From Dryas octopetala (taxonomy: Eukaryota; Streptophyta; Magnoliopsida; Rosales; Rosaceae): a stretch of 64,000 nucleotides of DNA. The position numbers and the translations under genes are program-made. The stretch is taken from assembly GCA_963921425.1 (NCBI GenBank), contig OY992834.1, positions 16,680,164 to 16,744,163 of the forward strand, written 5' to 3'. Each line of letters begins with the position of its first letter. Within the stretch, counting starts at the first letter, position 1. Under the pieces are notes generated by a model that was not told the DNA's origin, did no database searches, and was given only the letters and a program-made list of their open reading frames with translations. This document shows, one piece after another, positions 1 through 13,444 of the stretch.

Positions 1-25
1 AATGAAAAGGTCATAAAGGAGGTAC

Positions 26-413
26 CCACGCATGTTGCTCCCCAAACTCTTCTCTAAGGCTCTGAACAGCAGATTCAACCCGTTCAACTATGGATAAAAG
101 TTTCAAAAGAGAAAAATAAGATAAGCTAGTATAAAGACCAACCATTTGGAACTTCAAAGTAAATTTGAAATACATTCTCAAATCATGTCTCCTCTATGAT
201 AGGATTTTATAATCCCATTGAATATGTAACATAAGTATCAGATTACATAAATTCATTGAGAAAGTAAATTATCTAGTAAACTGTAATTTAATATCAACAA
301 TAAATATTAATAGAAGAAACTTGAATAAGATACAACAAAAATAGGCAACATGTGCAGACAGAAGGAGATAGGGATAATATAAATACTGTATGTATATACA
401 TGTATATATATAC

Positions 414-449
<36 letters not shown>

Positions 450-3151
450 GGATAAATGAGAGAATGACTAGGAGTGAAAACCACCAAGCCTTTACATCCT
501 AGTTTACAATTACTATTAGGCAATTTCTATTTGCACACAACTAATTTATTAACACACTCAACTGTTCTTCACAACCTCTATATAAATCCAAAAAAATTTT
601 GTTTTGCCCAAAACACCCCTATAGTTCCCAAAATACTCTTTGTAGACATTTTTTTCCAGACGGCCACAACCACCACCATGGTACCATGACCAACGTAGAA
701 GATGCTAGCACAAGATGCCCACCATAAACAATACAGTTGTAGAACCTGAATCTACTACAAACAATACAACTACAGAAATCTCAATTTCAGGCCAACATAA
801 AATTTCCTAACAAGCAAAAACGAAAAAGCTAACACTAAGGCGCAACTGCTCTCCAATCATTAACCGAAATTCAGAAGATACTGAAGCCCAAATAGAAGAC
901 TAGAATCTAACTTTCTCCCAAAGTTCCTCCACTCCAATTCCAGTGGAATCTTCAAAAGTCCTCTTATTCCTCTTCCTCCAAACATATTGCCACTTTTGTC
1001 AACGGAATATGCACGGACCACTAAGGAAAGTGGAATCAAGGCCAAACTACAGGGGCTAAAGACAAATTAAGGTCAAACTATAGGGATGGAAAATGTGATA
1101 GATAAAAATTGGCAAATCATGCACGTTTTATAACAAAAAACTGATGCAACATCTTATTTGGATAAATTTGACACTGTTAAAAAACTTTAAGAGTATGTTT
1201 GTTGAACTTTAAACTATAGGGACTAAATTGGAATGAAAGCCAAAACTACAAGGATGAAAGTGTAAATCACCTACATTTCTAGAATCCATGTAAAATACAA
1301 TATAATGGTTGCTATTAATACCCATGGGAAAAATTATATTCCAAGGGAACCTCTAGCGATGAAAGGTCCTTACTTTAGTCCAATGTTTTGAAAGGCAAAA
1401 TATCACAAATGGTCCTCGTGGTTTGCCTCATATTTCAATTTTACTCTTGTGGTTTCAATTGCTACAATCATACCATTTTGGCTTAAAACATTTTCAATCT
1501 TGCTAAAAAATTTCCGTCAAAATAAAGCGCGCACACAGGTCACGTGGGGGTAGAATCATGATCCGCATGTGCGGGATTTGCAACTGATGGCCTGAAAGGA
1601 CGATTCCACCCTCCACGTGACCTGCATGTGCACCTTATTTGATGGTCTTTTGAGGAAATTCTGATTTTTTAGTAGGATTGAAAACATTTTAAACCATGAT
1701 GGTACGATTAAACATATAGAAACCATGAGATTAAGATTGAAATATGAGGGAAACCACGAGGACCATTAGTGACATTTAGCCTTTTGAAACTTGTTGCTTA
1801 GTTTTCCAAAACTGGAATGTCAAAAATGCATCCTAAACCCAATCCCCTTGTCACACATGTGGTTTCTGACACAGGTACTTTACCAACTTTGGACCCATGT
1901 AGCATCACGACAAACCCATAGGAAATGACTATTTTAAAACCATATTATTCTAAAATTGTATCCTAAATTGCTTCGAGATTAAACATTGGAAGTGATTGTT
2001 TTCTTACTAGTTAATATGTTCCAATAAGCCTTAATAGCCCATATATTATGAAATTTATTGATCATCAACACTTGCATATATTGATTTGATATTTTTTATT
2101 TTGAGGGTTGGCCAAGTGAGCCAACCCTATGGAGGTACCACAAATTATACCAGCCATATGTCTTGATATACACACGGCACTCACCCAACAAAGGTGAGTG
2201 TGGCATATTTAGCCAACTGACCCTTTTTAGATTTGACATATTAACTACAATCAGAAGTAAAACTACCAAAATGGATAGAGATACATCTCACCCAACCACA
2301 AAACTTTTAACCATGGATCAATGAAGTCAAATTCCAAGGAGCTTTCAGAATAGGCACACTAAGACGGAACATACCTGATCTTGAGCAAATTATGACATTA
2401 TCTCCTGCTTTTAGAAACTCTTTGGCCAGAGCATATCCTATTCCTAATTTAAAGATAAGGGGAAAATAAAGGGCGTATTAGAACGAAAAGACATATAAAA
2501 TAAATAAACTTGTAGAACACATAATAAATGATAGCGCGGGTCATGTGCAATTTTGATGCATGACATTGACAAGTATAAGCAGAATACAATCCAATATCCA
2601 AATAAAGTTATCGAGTTGGAATTTCCCTATATAATAGTGTCTTGTATTCTGTTTCTAAATTAGTTTAATATGTATTGTACAGAGTGCAGTCTCCACACCA
2701 GAAAAAGCCAGTCACAAGTCAGAAGAAAAATATACAATGTACATTGTACAAGAACCCTATCAAAGATAAATGAAAAGCATATCAAAAACACTCAAAATCA
2801 GCAAACCCAAAATTATATTTTTGGAATAAAAAGAAAAAGGAAAATATGGAAGGGTGGTGGTGAGTGACCTTTGGTTGAACCAGTGATGAGCACATTGTAA
2901 GGAGGAACCATGGGCTCTCTTGTGTTCCCAGAGGCTTCGGCTCTTACTAATGAAGCATTCATAACCCATGTACCAGACCTGCTCAGGATGAGGGGGTTTT
3001 GGCGCGAACTAACGGTCGGAAAACTACAACGGTGGAATTTAAGACAATTGGGGTGTGGGTTAGAGCGAGGGAAGGAGGAGTGATGGGTTTTGGAGAAAAG
3101 CAGAGGAGGAGAAAGAGATGGGGAAGTGGAAGTGGAAGTGTTAATTGCCAT
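26..3151 (-). CDS. NOL: Chlorophyll(ide) b reductase NOL, chloroplastic (5' part, truncated by window edge)
   Basis: Short-chain dehydrogenase/reductase that, in the known NOL/NYC1 system, reduces chlorophyll b to 7-hydroxymethyl chlorophyll a in thylakoids during light-harvesting complex turnover. Three coding exons are visible: 2869-3151, 2375-2443 and 26-87, all GT-AG and phase-consistent; the rest lies beyond the left edge. Exon 1 starts at ATG 3151 and encodes 94 residues: a Ser/Pro-rich, acid-poor N-terminus typical of a transit peptide, then PPYNVLITGSTKG. Exon 2 continues with GIGYALAKEFLKAG, completing the TGxxxGxG NAD(P)-binding motif. Exon 3 encodes RVESAVQSLREEFGEQ, as in NOL proteins. 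The catalytic Tyr-Lys region is not in the window. Intron 2 (88-2374) holds a microsatellite and a foldback element. Family assignment is strong; activity is inferred from the family. Confidence 0.93.
389..450. repeat. (TA)n followed by (GA)n microsatellite
   Basis: Compound dinucleotide run in NOL intron 2: alternating TA/TG units from about 389, then GAGAGA to about 450. Seen directly; likely length-polymorphic. Confidence 0.85.
1394..1781. mobile_element. Foldback MITE, GGC...GCC ends, 8 bp target duplication
   Basis: Non-autonomous element in NOL intron 2. The first ~140 bp (GGCAAAATATCACAAATGG...) are repeated in inverted orientation at the right end (...TAGTGACATTTAGCC), both containing TGGTCCTCGTGGTTT. 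The element is flanked on each side by TTTTGAAA (1386-1393 and 1782-1789). Long inverted repeats and an 8-9 bp duplication suggest a Mutator-like origin. There is no coding capacity. Confidence 0.8.
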
Positions 3152-4800
3152 TGATGACTAGTGAGTGAGGAAGCTAAGACATGAGTGAATGAGAGGATTC
3201 GAGTCCACATAAATTTGGTTAAATATCAACTTGAATAAATATGATGACTCTGATTTAAGATGATACGCACGTTTAGTTTTATTTATATTTTAATTAAAAA
3301 AATTAAGATTAAATATCAAATATTAATAGTTTTTCATCAAAGCAGTAATACACTAATTTTTTTTAATTTAGGTATTTACCTATAACAAAAATTAGGTCAC
3401 AAATCAATTTATTATACAGTTGTGATTATCTGTAATTGTTTCAAATTTATAAAAATGCAAAATTTATAAAGGTTTAATGCTTTTGATTTAAACTTGTGGG
3501 ATGAAGTCCTAGAACTCATAGACTAAACATTAAAGTTTAAGCCTTACAAATATTGAAAAAACAATAAATCAATAAAAAAGTTATGACTGTTAGACAGTCA
3601 CAGTTTGGTATAACTATATTTTTTAAAGTTGGTACATAAACTGAAATTTAATATCTAAATTGAAATGACATAAATATTTTGGTAGTTAATTATAATTTGA
3701 TACTAAAGTCAACAAACTTTATTTTAATTAATTAGACACACAACTTTTGGCTTTGGAGCAACTTTTGGAAATCCAGAAATGTCTTTTAATGAGTTAGTTT
3801 TAAATTACCACACGATTAATTAAATCTACATTAGAGCTCTAAGTCTACCCATCAATTAGTAGGGGTTGCTATTCATTATCGGTTCATAAACCAAACCAAG
3901 CCACTATTTACTATTCAATGAGCGAATTAACTATTTTTAAAACTACTTTAAACCAAACCAAACTAAACCGAATAGGAATTTTTTTAACATTATTATACGC
4001 ATTATATATTTTATTTCCTCCCACTCTTTTCAATTTTCATTCCCTGTCCCTCCTCAATCTCAACCTCCCTTCTAGTCCATGTCTTAATCCATTTATCTTT
4101 TTGCAACATCTCTATATATTTTTCTTTAATTTCTTCATATTTTCCTCTCATTCTTCATCTCTCCAATTTCTTATTCTTCGTTTCATTCCCCCCTCCCTAT
4201 ATTGCTCAACTGACTATGAATAGATTAGTTTAGTTCGGTTTATTATATGGTATGGTTGGTCAATTTTACACAAAAACTGAACCAATCCAGAATATGCCGA
4301 CCCATACCAATTAGATCATCATCACATGGAGGAGAAGAGAAAGCCGACACAAGGCCCAAATACAAACCCAACTCAGCCAATCTGCAAGAGGATGGTTATC
4401 TTCAATCAAGGATAATACGACTCTTTTGGTCTTTAATGGAAACCAAAAAGGGCTAGTTTTCAAAATTTTCCTTTTACTTAAAAGGGACAAAGTGTTACCG
4501 AATTATGAGACAAACTAAAATTTTCATCAAATGGCGCTTTGCGGCAGTAAAGAGCCATGTGCTATTAATTACAGAAACATGTGACTCAACCTTTTATATA
4601 TGATTTCTTTCAAGCAATCCAGTCCCTCACTTCCTCTCTTTACAGAATAGACTTTAGAGTGCGAAATGGTTCTGTCAGCATTTTGGTGGAAATTTTGAGT
4701 TTCATGTCTAATAAATCATCAATCCACAAATAATTTTAGAAATATCCACAAAAAAAAAGCCTTTAAAAGGTAAACAAATGAATAATGGATTGAATAACCA
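3152..4800. other. Intergenic region between NOL and EXO70A1
   Basis: Lies between the NOL start codon and the EXO70A1 3' end. It holds the NOL upstream region (no convincing TATA box seen), copy A of the dispersed palindrome repeat (about 3297-3725), and AT-rich DNA with pyrimidine tracts around 4010-4200. The short open frames here look random; no gene is supported. Confidence 0.6.
3297..3725 (+). repeat. Dispersed palindrome-bearing repeat, copy A
   Basis: About 430 bp AT-rich sequence shared with 17150-17670 (same orientation) and 31245-31690 (inverted). Conserved landmarks in order: TTAGGTCACAAAT, CTAAACATTAAAGTTTAA, and the 17 bp palindrome TGACTGTTAGACAGTCA near 3584-3600, followed by GTTGGTAC and AAACTGAAATTTA. 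No long terminal inverted repeats or open frame seen. Element class unknown. Confidence 0.75.
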
Positions 4801-5207
4801 AAAAAAGAAATACTTGAAGCTGAAAGTTAAAGTTGTGCACCAAGACTACCCACTTATATCAAAATACAGCACATTACAAATATATACGTGGAATAACACA
4901 AGACCATGGAGGCAGGACTACAGAAGCATAAGCCGAAAGACAGAACACTCTTATTCAGTGTGCTATTTAGCACCAAACCAGCATCTACTAATCTTTGTTT
5001 TCCACCAAGTCTTTCAAGCAACGAAAAGAATAAAGAGATATGCCCAGCTTAATACCACCTAAACAAATATACAGCCATTGAAACCATGCAAGCATTTAGC
5101 CGCTAACCTCCCAGAGAAGGGCAGTGAACATTCCACAGGATACCAAAGTCCACAGAAAACATCTCTGGCTTGTCATCGAGTGAGAGCGTGTGAGAGACTA
5201 GTCAAAT

Positions 5208-8200
5208 CTATCGCTTGGGTTCATTCACATTCTTCCCCTCAAAGAATTCACCCAACATTCGTTCAAGATCTTCAGCTGTGTATCTGCTGTACTTTTGGGG
5301 GTTCTTACCATTATCAATTAGAGGCCTGTAAGACAGAAACATAATATATATAGATTTTCGCATGAATACTCCCATCATAACCATTTTTGAGAAGTGAAAA
5401 AATTGACATGAATAGGACAAGAAAGAAGTAAAATGAGCTGTGTTGGGTTCTTGTAGAAAAAATAATGAATATTTTAATATAACTTTGTATAATAGATCAA
5501 ATGCACACAAAAGTTCAATTAAAATGATCACTCTAACGTATTATTAAACTCAGATTTTGTGAATGATTTAAAACTTATCAGAATTTTATGGAAAAGAGAA
5601 TGATGCATTAGCTACAGCATGTTTAGAAAAGAAGTATTCTCTCTGGAAGCCCAAGACTAAGCTCATTGACCCAACTCCACACTAAAGCCTTTTTGGTCCA
5701 AAGAGAAGTGCCCATGGTAGTTTCAGAGTTGGTCATTAAAAAAACAAAAATAAATAAATCAAGATTCAGTCTAGAGCTAATGTCAAGTTTATTAAGAGTT
5801 TTTATTTGAGTCTAGTGTTATTAAGAGTCTATTTATTTGGATGTTAGGAAAATACAATGTCTTTGAGTATCAATGAGTTTTTTTTCATATTTCTATGATA
5901 TTTAATGAGTCTTTTAGTATTTTAGTAAGTCTTTTGGTATTTTAGTAGTCTTTCAGAGATGTGTTTGAAGCCTATAAATAAGGCTATTTGCTGTAAACCT
6001 AATCAGATTTTCAATGATTGAAAATCTAAGTGTTGTAGAAGGCTTGGTGCCTTGGTATCTCCTCTAACTTCTACTCTCTTTCCCTTCTACATTCTTCTCT
6101 ATCTTCTCTTATTTCTCTAAACTTCCAGCATCCTTAAGCCCTCTATGTTCTCTATTGTTATCTTATTTCTTAAATTGTCTATCATCCTAAGCCCACCATA
6201 ACCCTAGGCAACACTCACCTAGTGTTGTCCTGCATCAGAGTATAAATCTCACCTGTTAAAGTTCATTGAACAATTTCTTCCTTGTTCGGTAACTTTAAAG
6301 CCGTGCCATAATTTGTTTTTAAAGCTAACTTGATGTGGGTGATTCTTGAGTTATGCATTTATCATATTGAAAAACATTATGGACCAGGGAAAGGGGAATA
6401 GGACTGCTTTGTCACCCACATAAACTGATATAGATTTTTTGGAGGTGGAAAGTAGGGAAGATGTGCTGTGATGGCAATTTTTTGGGTGGTTTGGTTGGAA
6501 AGAAATAGTAGGATATTTGAGGGAGCCGGGGGTGAGGAGGTGGATCAGTTATGGGTAAGGGTTCACTTTTGGGCTTCACTTTGGGCATTGGTATCTTCAG
6601 AGTTTAGGGATAGTTCTTTTCAGGCATTTTTTTTACTAGAATGCAGATGTGCTTCAGTTTACTGTTTTTATGAATTGTTAAGTTCATAGTTGTAACCAAT
6701 TTTTTTTTTAAGTTCAGTGGACACCTTGTCCTCTGTATTGTACCTTTCTTATTTATTTTAATACAAATTTGTTTCTTATAAAATAAAAATAAAATAAAAA
6801 ACAAGAGGTGGAATGAAAACGAGGATTTCTGAAGATTCTATTGAGGGAAGAAGTGGAAGGCTTCTGGGACATACTTCGTTATTGGGCATCACTTTGATTT
6901 GCTCTGATTCTCAGGATATACCTTTCCTCCTCATTCATCTGGATCATTCAGTCGTATTCTCTTAAATTTTATGTTAATATGTTATGTAGTTGTGATGACT
7001 ATGCTTGTATCTTTATTATTATTCCAATATAATCTTTGTGCTTCCTATAAAAAAAACAAAATGTTGGTCCCATTTAAAAATTAAGAAACAATATTTCTAG
7101 CTAAAAAGCTTTTTCTAGCAAATCTCAAAACCCTTTTAAATTACCCCACTTTCTCCCTAATAACAACAGCCTCCCCCGTTTCTACCTCAGTAATTTTTTT
7201 TTTCTTCCTAAGATTACTCTTCATAAGACCAATTACAGAGAATTATTGTTTTTTTTTCATTAAAGTGAACTGCACATGTGGAATATGTGTGTGCAAGAGA
7301 GGCTAGAGGATATTGATAAAACGCACCCATAACGTTTTAAGAAAGATCTGTAGGCAGGCAACAAGACTTCAGCAACTGCAAGTCTCAGTGACTCTCGCAA
7401 CTCGGTATCAGGAACTGTCCACTGAGACTGCTTTTGATGAAGTTCCTCGAATTGCATATTGAATGTCTTGAACCTGAAATGGAATGCAGTCCAGCTAGTT
7501 CAAAAGGTCCATGACAAAGTAATGCATGACTCAATAGATAATTAAATTAATTTTTAAGCACATATTTAACAGGATACTAGTTGAGGTCAACCTATCTTTA
7601 ACAATTGCTCTTGAAACTCCACTGCTATTTCCTCCGTCACCGGCTCCAGAACCGCCTCCAGATGAGGTCAAGCCTTGAATTGAGAGACACTGCAGAATCT
7701 GCACAGGAGAAAGCAACAGCATTCAACAATTAAAGAGAACCCATATTTTTCATGAAATTAACTCAAATCTCCTGGTGATATAAGCAATAAAATGGACTTA
7801 GAAAGGGGATATCAGGCAGAATCACAATCCTATTATTGTATAGCATTAAGCTACAATTAAAGGAAGATATCAACGATTGGGGTTTTATAGGTTATAACCA
7901 ATTAGCCCAAGAAAAGAAAGAAAGAAAGAAAAGGTCGCAGCCAATATCCAATGGAGAGGAGAAAATCTTGAAAAAATTTAACACATGCATATCTAATAAA
8001 AATCCGTGCAAAAACATATCTAATAAAAATCTGCCACTAAATATCTTTCAACTTAATTTAGAATATAAGCAAGGTAAGTTCCTTTACATCACTTGTCACC
8101 AGTCGTGAAAAACTTCTTCCAAATACCTTCCAATGTTTAACAGATGTGCAAATGACATCAGGCTTGTATATATAAAACACATAGGACATGGATTTGGAAG

Positions 8201-11200
8201 GAAGTTGAATGTATAGTTGTTTACAAAAAAAAAGGTAGCTAATTTTGATAATAGAATCAACAGTCCAAACTAATGATCGAAAATACTGGCCAACACATGA
8301 CAGAATCAACGCACAACAGGACCAAAGCACGCAGTATCAGATTATGTAAATTTCACATATTATCCATTCTCATTGAATTATTGATATTCACACAAGTTCA
8401 TACATTGAAAATATACTACCCATTGTCTTTAAACCAGTTCACCAGCACATAACAAACAGATTTGAAACTGGAAAAGGGAAGGCAATTTTTCAGAATTTTC
8501 ATTTCCACAGAAACGCTAGATGCTTGACTATCATCAATATACAATTTGGTCCAGGAATAACCAAGTAAAATAGGAAAAGATAACATGAAGGCTTAATTAG
8601 GTCAATAGGAGTATAGGACAGAACCTTTCCCCAAGCATTTCTTTTGTATTGATTTGCATGCTGCTGCACAATCCTCCTGTGTCTTTGCACCCAATCATCC
8701 CCTAACAGATCTTTGGCTTCGGATCTGATAAATAAAAAAATAAAAAAATTTCAGAAGCAGTGGTAGCACAAAAGAAAGGACTGCCACGCTTTAACCAAAA
8801 AGTCCAAGAAAACATTTATGAGACGAACCTGCGCACAGATCTGACCATATAGTGAATATTGTTCATGAGAAATAGGTGTGTTAAAGCAGGATCTCTATAC
8901 TGCTTAGATTTCCCATCCAAATTGGTTTGGAGAGCATGCATTATTTGCATTGTGACAGAGGCTAACTGTGAGCCACCTTCATCTCCCTTCTCCAACTCTT
9001 TAAAAAGTTGCTTCAAGGTTGATTGGTAACTGTAAAATAATAGTTCTGGTCAACTAAAAACCTATCTGATAAAAGACTAAGAAAGAGGCATACTTAGTCA
9101 AGAATTTATACACAGTGGCCAAAAAAAAAAAGTCAAGAATTTATACACACATATTACATATATGCATATGTATGTGTATGTTCTATGTACTTTGTTATAT
9201 GCATGTGTATATTCTATCTATTTTGTACAAGTATGCGTATATTCTATGTATTCGATGTGTATCAGACGAGTTTCTGAATGAAATTTTCCCTTTTTTCTAG
9301 GGTAAGTAAGCTGCTTGCTCTTTGCTTATTCTCTTATGCACAAAACCAAGGGCAATCCATTGAAAAAGAGTACCCAATATAGAGGACTAAAGCAACATAA
9401 ATATTCCACAAATCATAACATGATTAGTTAGATGTGAATCATTGGATACTACTTATTCTTTTCCCCACTCCTCGATAAAAACAATGAGAAACTAATTAAA
9501 GGCATAATAACAATGGATCATGTGCTTAAACAAGTTAAATCAGGCAATTACCAGATAGGTTAATGGATTCAGGTTTTAAAGATGAGGAAAAATCTTGAAC
9601 AGCAGGCTTCAGACTTGGTTCCAACTTATTTAAGAGTGATAACTAGGTTTCCAGCTCTGTTGTAACACACGGGTTTAAAGTGATTTTAATTTTTTCTTTA
9701 GCAATAAAAAGTTATAAAACTATGATTCAGAAACATAAATAATATCATATTGCATATCTGATAGATAAAAAAATGATATTTAATGAAAAACAATAATTGA
9801 TCAGATATTATTGACGTCAATCTATAACCAGTAATGCATCCCCATATAAATCTTATCAGTATTTTTTTTTCTTGTAAAAAAGCGAATGATTGATGATAAA
9901 AGGTAGATTTAAAATTTAATTTAATAGTATATTTTTAGAAAATCTCATGACTAACAATTTTATTTTGTCAAATAATCATCATTAGGCATGACAAAAAATT
10001 ATTTTGTCAAGTATACGCTGAAATATCAAATATGGAGATGTGAATGAAATTAAATGCAAAAATATGAGAGTAAAAAAAACATAAATATAAATTAAGAGTT
10101 GATTAGTAAATAAACGACTTCATAATCATGTGCCCCATCTTTTAAACTAATAAACAAGAAAGAGAAAGAAAGTATAAGAAAAATTATGTAGTTTTTGATT
10201 TTGAAACTCATTTATCAAAACTAGAGAGTTTTATTATATAATAATTAGATTTGTTGAAGTAAATATCACTGGAAAATAGATAGATGGGTAGGTTTTCCCC
10301 TACAGTTGTGAAGACAACTTACTACATTAAAGGTTCACAACCAATGGATTACATTGAAAAGATTTGTAATGAAATACTGTATTGAACTACGTATATTATT
10401 TTGCTTTTGGCAGAAATCCTAAATGCAGTTGTATCTAGTAAAAACAAAGTGCAGAACTAAACTAACAACCATACTAGAAGGGAGTTGATATGGCTACAAA
10501 TAAACTTGCAACTTCTTAAAATGAATTGAATTAAGTGTACCATTCAAAGTATATGAAAATTAAGTTGAAAGGTTTTAAACTAGTCTCAGGACTTAATTTG
10601 ACAAGAAAATTAATATTACTCTTAAATGAGTGTTCGATCCAAAGGAAGTCCAAAGAGCATGTCCTCTTTTTTTTTCAAAAAAAAAAAGAATGGATCACAT
10701 GTGGGCCCCACAAGATGGTCGAATGATCCATACCATTTTTTTAGATCATCTTCAAGGATCATCCTTATAAAAATAAGTGAAATTGGGAATCATTAATCAT
10801 CTATTTCTCATCAAATAAATAATGTTTCCGACAAACACTGAAATGGCCATGATGATAATTAAATAGCTAAATGATTTCCAATTTAGCTAATTTTTTTTAC
10901 AGGGATGACCCTTGAGAGGTCCTTCAAAAATGGACGGTTCAGATCATTGGATTACATTAAGGAGTGAACCCCAAAATGTCGTTCTTTTTTTTTTTTTTTT
11001 GGAAAAAAAAAAAAAATCCTCTTTAGAAGCTCTCCCTCTGTGTGTGGGGTGGTTGGTGGGGGTAGAATCTTCTTCTAAGGAAAGAAAGAGACAACATTGT
11101 TGAAACAAATCCAACAACGTGGTCCAATGATCCGAACTATCCATTTTTCAAGTGTACCTTTAGGAATTATCCCAGTAAATAGAAATTGTTTAGCCACTTG

Positions 11201-13412
11201 ATTATCATTATGATCATTCTTAGTTTCTATTTATTTTATCACAGTTATATAAGTATACGGTTTTTGATATACCTGATTCTTATAAAGATGATCCTTAAAT
11301 TGGAACCTAAAAAACAGGATGTTTTGGATCATTGAATCATATTATAGGGTGGGTCCGCCCATATGTGATCCATTTCTTTGTATTTAAAAAGACGGATCCT
11401 CTTTAGAGACTTCCTATACACAGAATGAAAGATTTCACTCTAGAAAATAACAAGCCCTTTTTTTGACGTGAAATCATCATCGAACAATAGAGCAACACTA
11501 TCAGACAAGGACCAGGGAATGATTTAAAGCCTAATTAGCTGAACTTACTCAAAAAGAAACTTCACATAGTTGATCACATAGCTTGTCAAAGGATGGACAG
11601 TTCCATCTGTTACAGCAGTTTTTGTTGCATCCCTTTGAACTGCATCTTCAAAATCACCAAAAGTCTCTTTTGCAGTCAGGGCAAGCCGTTTTGTCAGACT
11701 TGATGCTGATTCTCTAATTGCTGCACAAGCTTTACCTATGAAGATTGTTTCGATCTGCACATGAAATCAGGTATCAAGTTAAAATTTGAATCTGTTGCAC
11801 CAGGCCATCAAAGTACCTGCTATCTAAAACACACGGGCAAGAGATGATTTTCAAGATAGCTCTTACACAGGCAATATTTCATAAAGTAGTATTACACCTA
11901 GTGCATGCTTTATAAATTTGTTATATCTTCAAACCTCTGTGTGAAGTTCTCGCATTATCTCGTACATGTCTAAAAGTACAAATAACTTTTCTGGAGATCT
12001 CTTGCTGTTGGCAATTGCCTCCCCAAAACTAAGCAGCACTGAGACGCTACTTCTGGTAACTTCAGCAAAAGATTGGTCAGCGAGAGAATCAAAGGATTCA
12101 AACATTTGATCACAAACTTTCCGTTCTCCAGCAAACAGTAATTTGACCTGTGAAAGCATGATTAGATATTTTGGAAAAAAGAGAGCATAAAAAATTGAGT
12201 AAATGCCACAAAGTCCTTACGGCTATACGCATGTAATGAATCCAGTTCCCAATCTTGGCCTCCAAAATCTCCCATTGCATTTTCTGAACATCATCCTTGC
12301 TAAGTTTTTCGACCCCCAATTTAAGGAGGCTCTCTTCCAAAACTGAAGAGCGGGTATCCCTGCAAAACGTAAAAAAGTGAGAAACTATATTTTAACAAAA
12401 ATAATTAAGAAAAACAGACGCACGCACACACACACACTCACACTCAATGAAGCACATACAACTAATACAATGAGGGAAAATAAGAGTCTATAAAAATTCT
12501 TCTACTGCATGTCTTGGCACCATGCTTTTAAAATCAGCTTTCTTCTGCTCATTCAAAATTGTGCCTCTATACCATTGAGGAACTTTATTTACATACAAAT
12601 TAGCTTCTCATTAAAACTTATATCTCAATACAGTATGGACCTTCATCATTTTTTGATGAAAAATTCTCAATTAACATATGCATAAAAACACTAACTGTTT
12701 AGCAAATCATGCGACCTTGAAAATATATGAGATCTTAAAATGACCTGTTGTTGTAATGATAAATAGATGACTAGGAAAGGAAAGCTGACATGCTACCATT
12801 GATAACCAAATTGACCAAAGAAAGACCTTTCTTTACCTGTAAATAATTAGTAACTGCTGTGTGTGGCCAGCTTCAAACATTTGCTGGGCTAAATCATGTA
12901 GCAGTGGAAGAACACGTGGTGGTATCAGAGTAGGAGGTGTGTAAACAGCAGTTTCTAAGTTACTGTTGTGGTGTTCAGAGTGGTTATTGGAAGAAGGATT
13001 TTTGCCACTATAATCACCGAGGTTCCCAGGAGATCCTGAGGATGGCCGCAACGAGTTTGGGAGGCAATCAAAAAGACGTTCAGGCTCCACAGGCTTACTG
13101 AATTCAAAAAATAAAAAAAATAAAAAAACACACACAAACAAATAGTATAAATGAAGCATACTTGCAATTCTAAATAAAGGGCTGCTACGGCTCAATACAC
13201 AACCTAATAACCCATCTGAAGATCATCAGCAAAATTACCATTTCTCATAAATACAAAAGCACATTGAAAAGGAAAACTTTATTATTCAAATAAATAAAAC
13301 AACATTTTCTTTATCACAAAGTTAATCAATAAAAGCTGTTTTTTTTTTTAAATAATAATAATTTACACAATAAAGCAACATTTCAATGTTTATGAGGTTT
13401 TAGCAATTGAAA

Positions 13413-13444
<32 letters not shown>

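Noticed and set aside
8058..8330. 90-codon minus-strand frame within EXO70A1
   Set aside because: Lies in an intron between well-supported exons 9 and 10; no conserved sequence.
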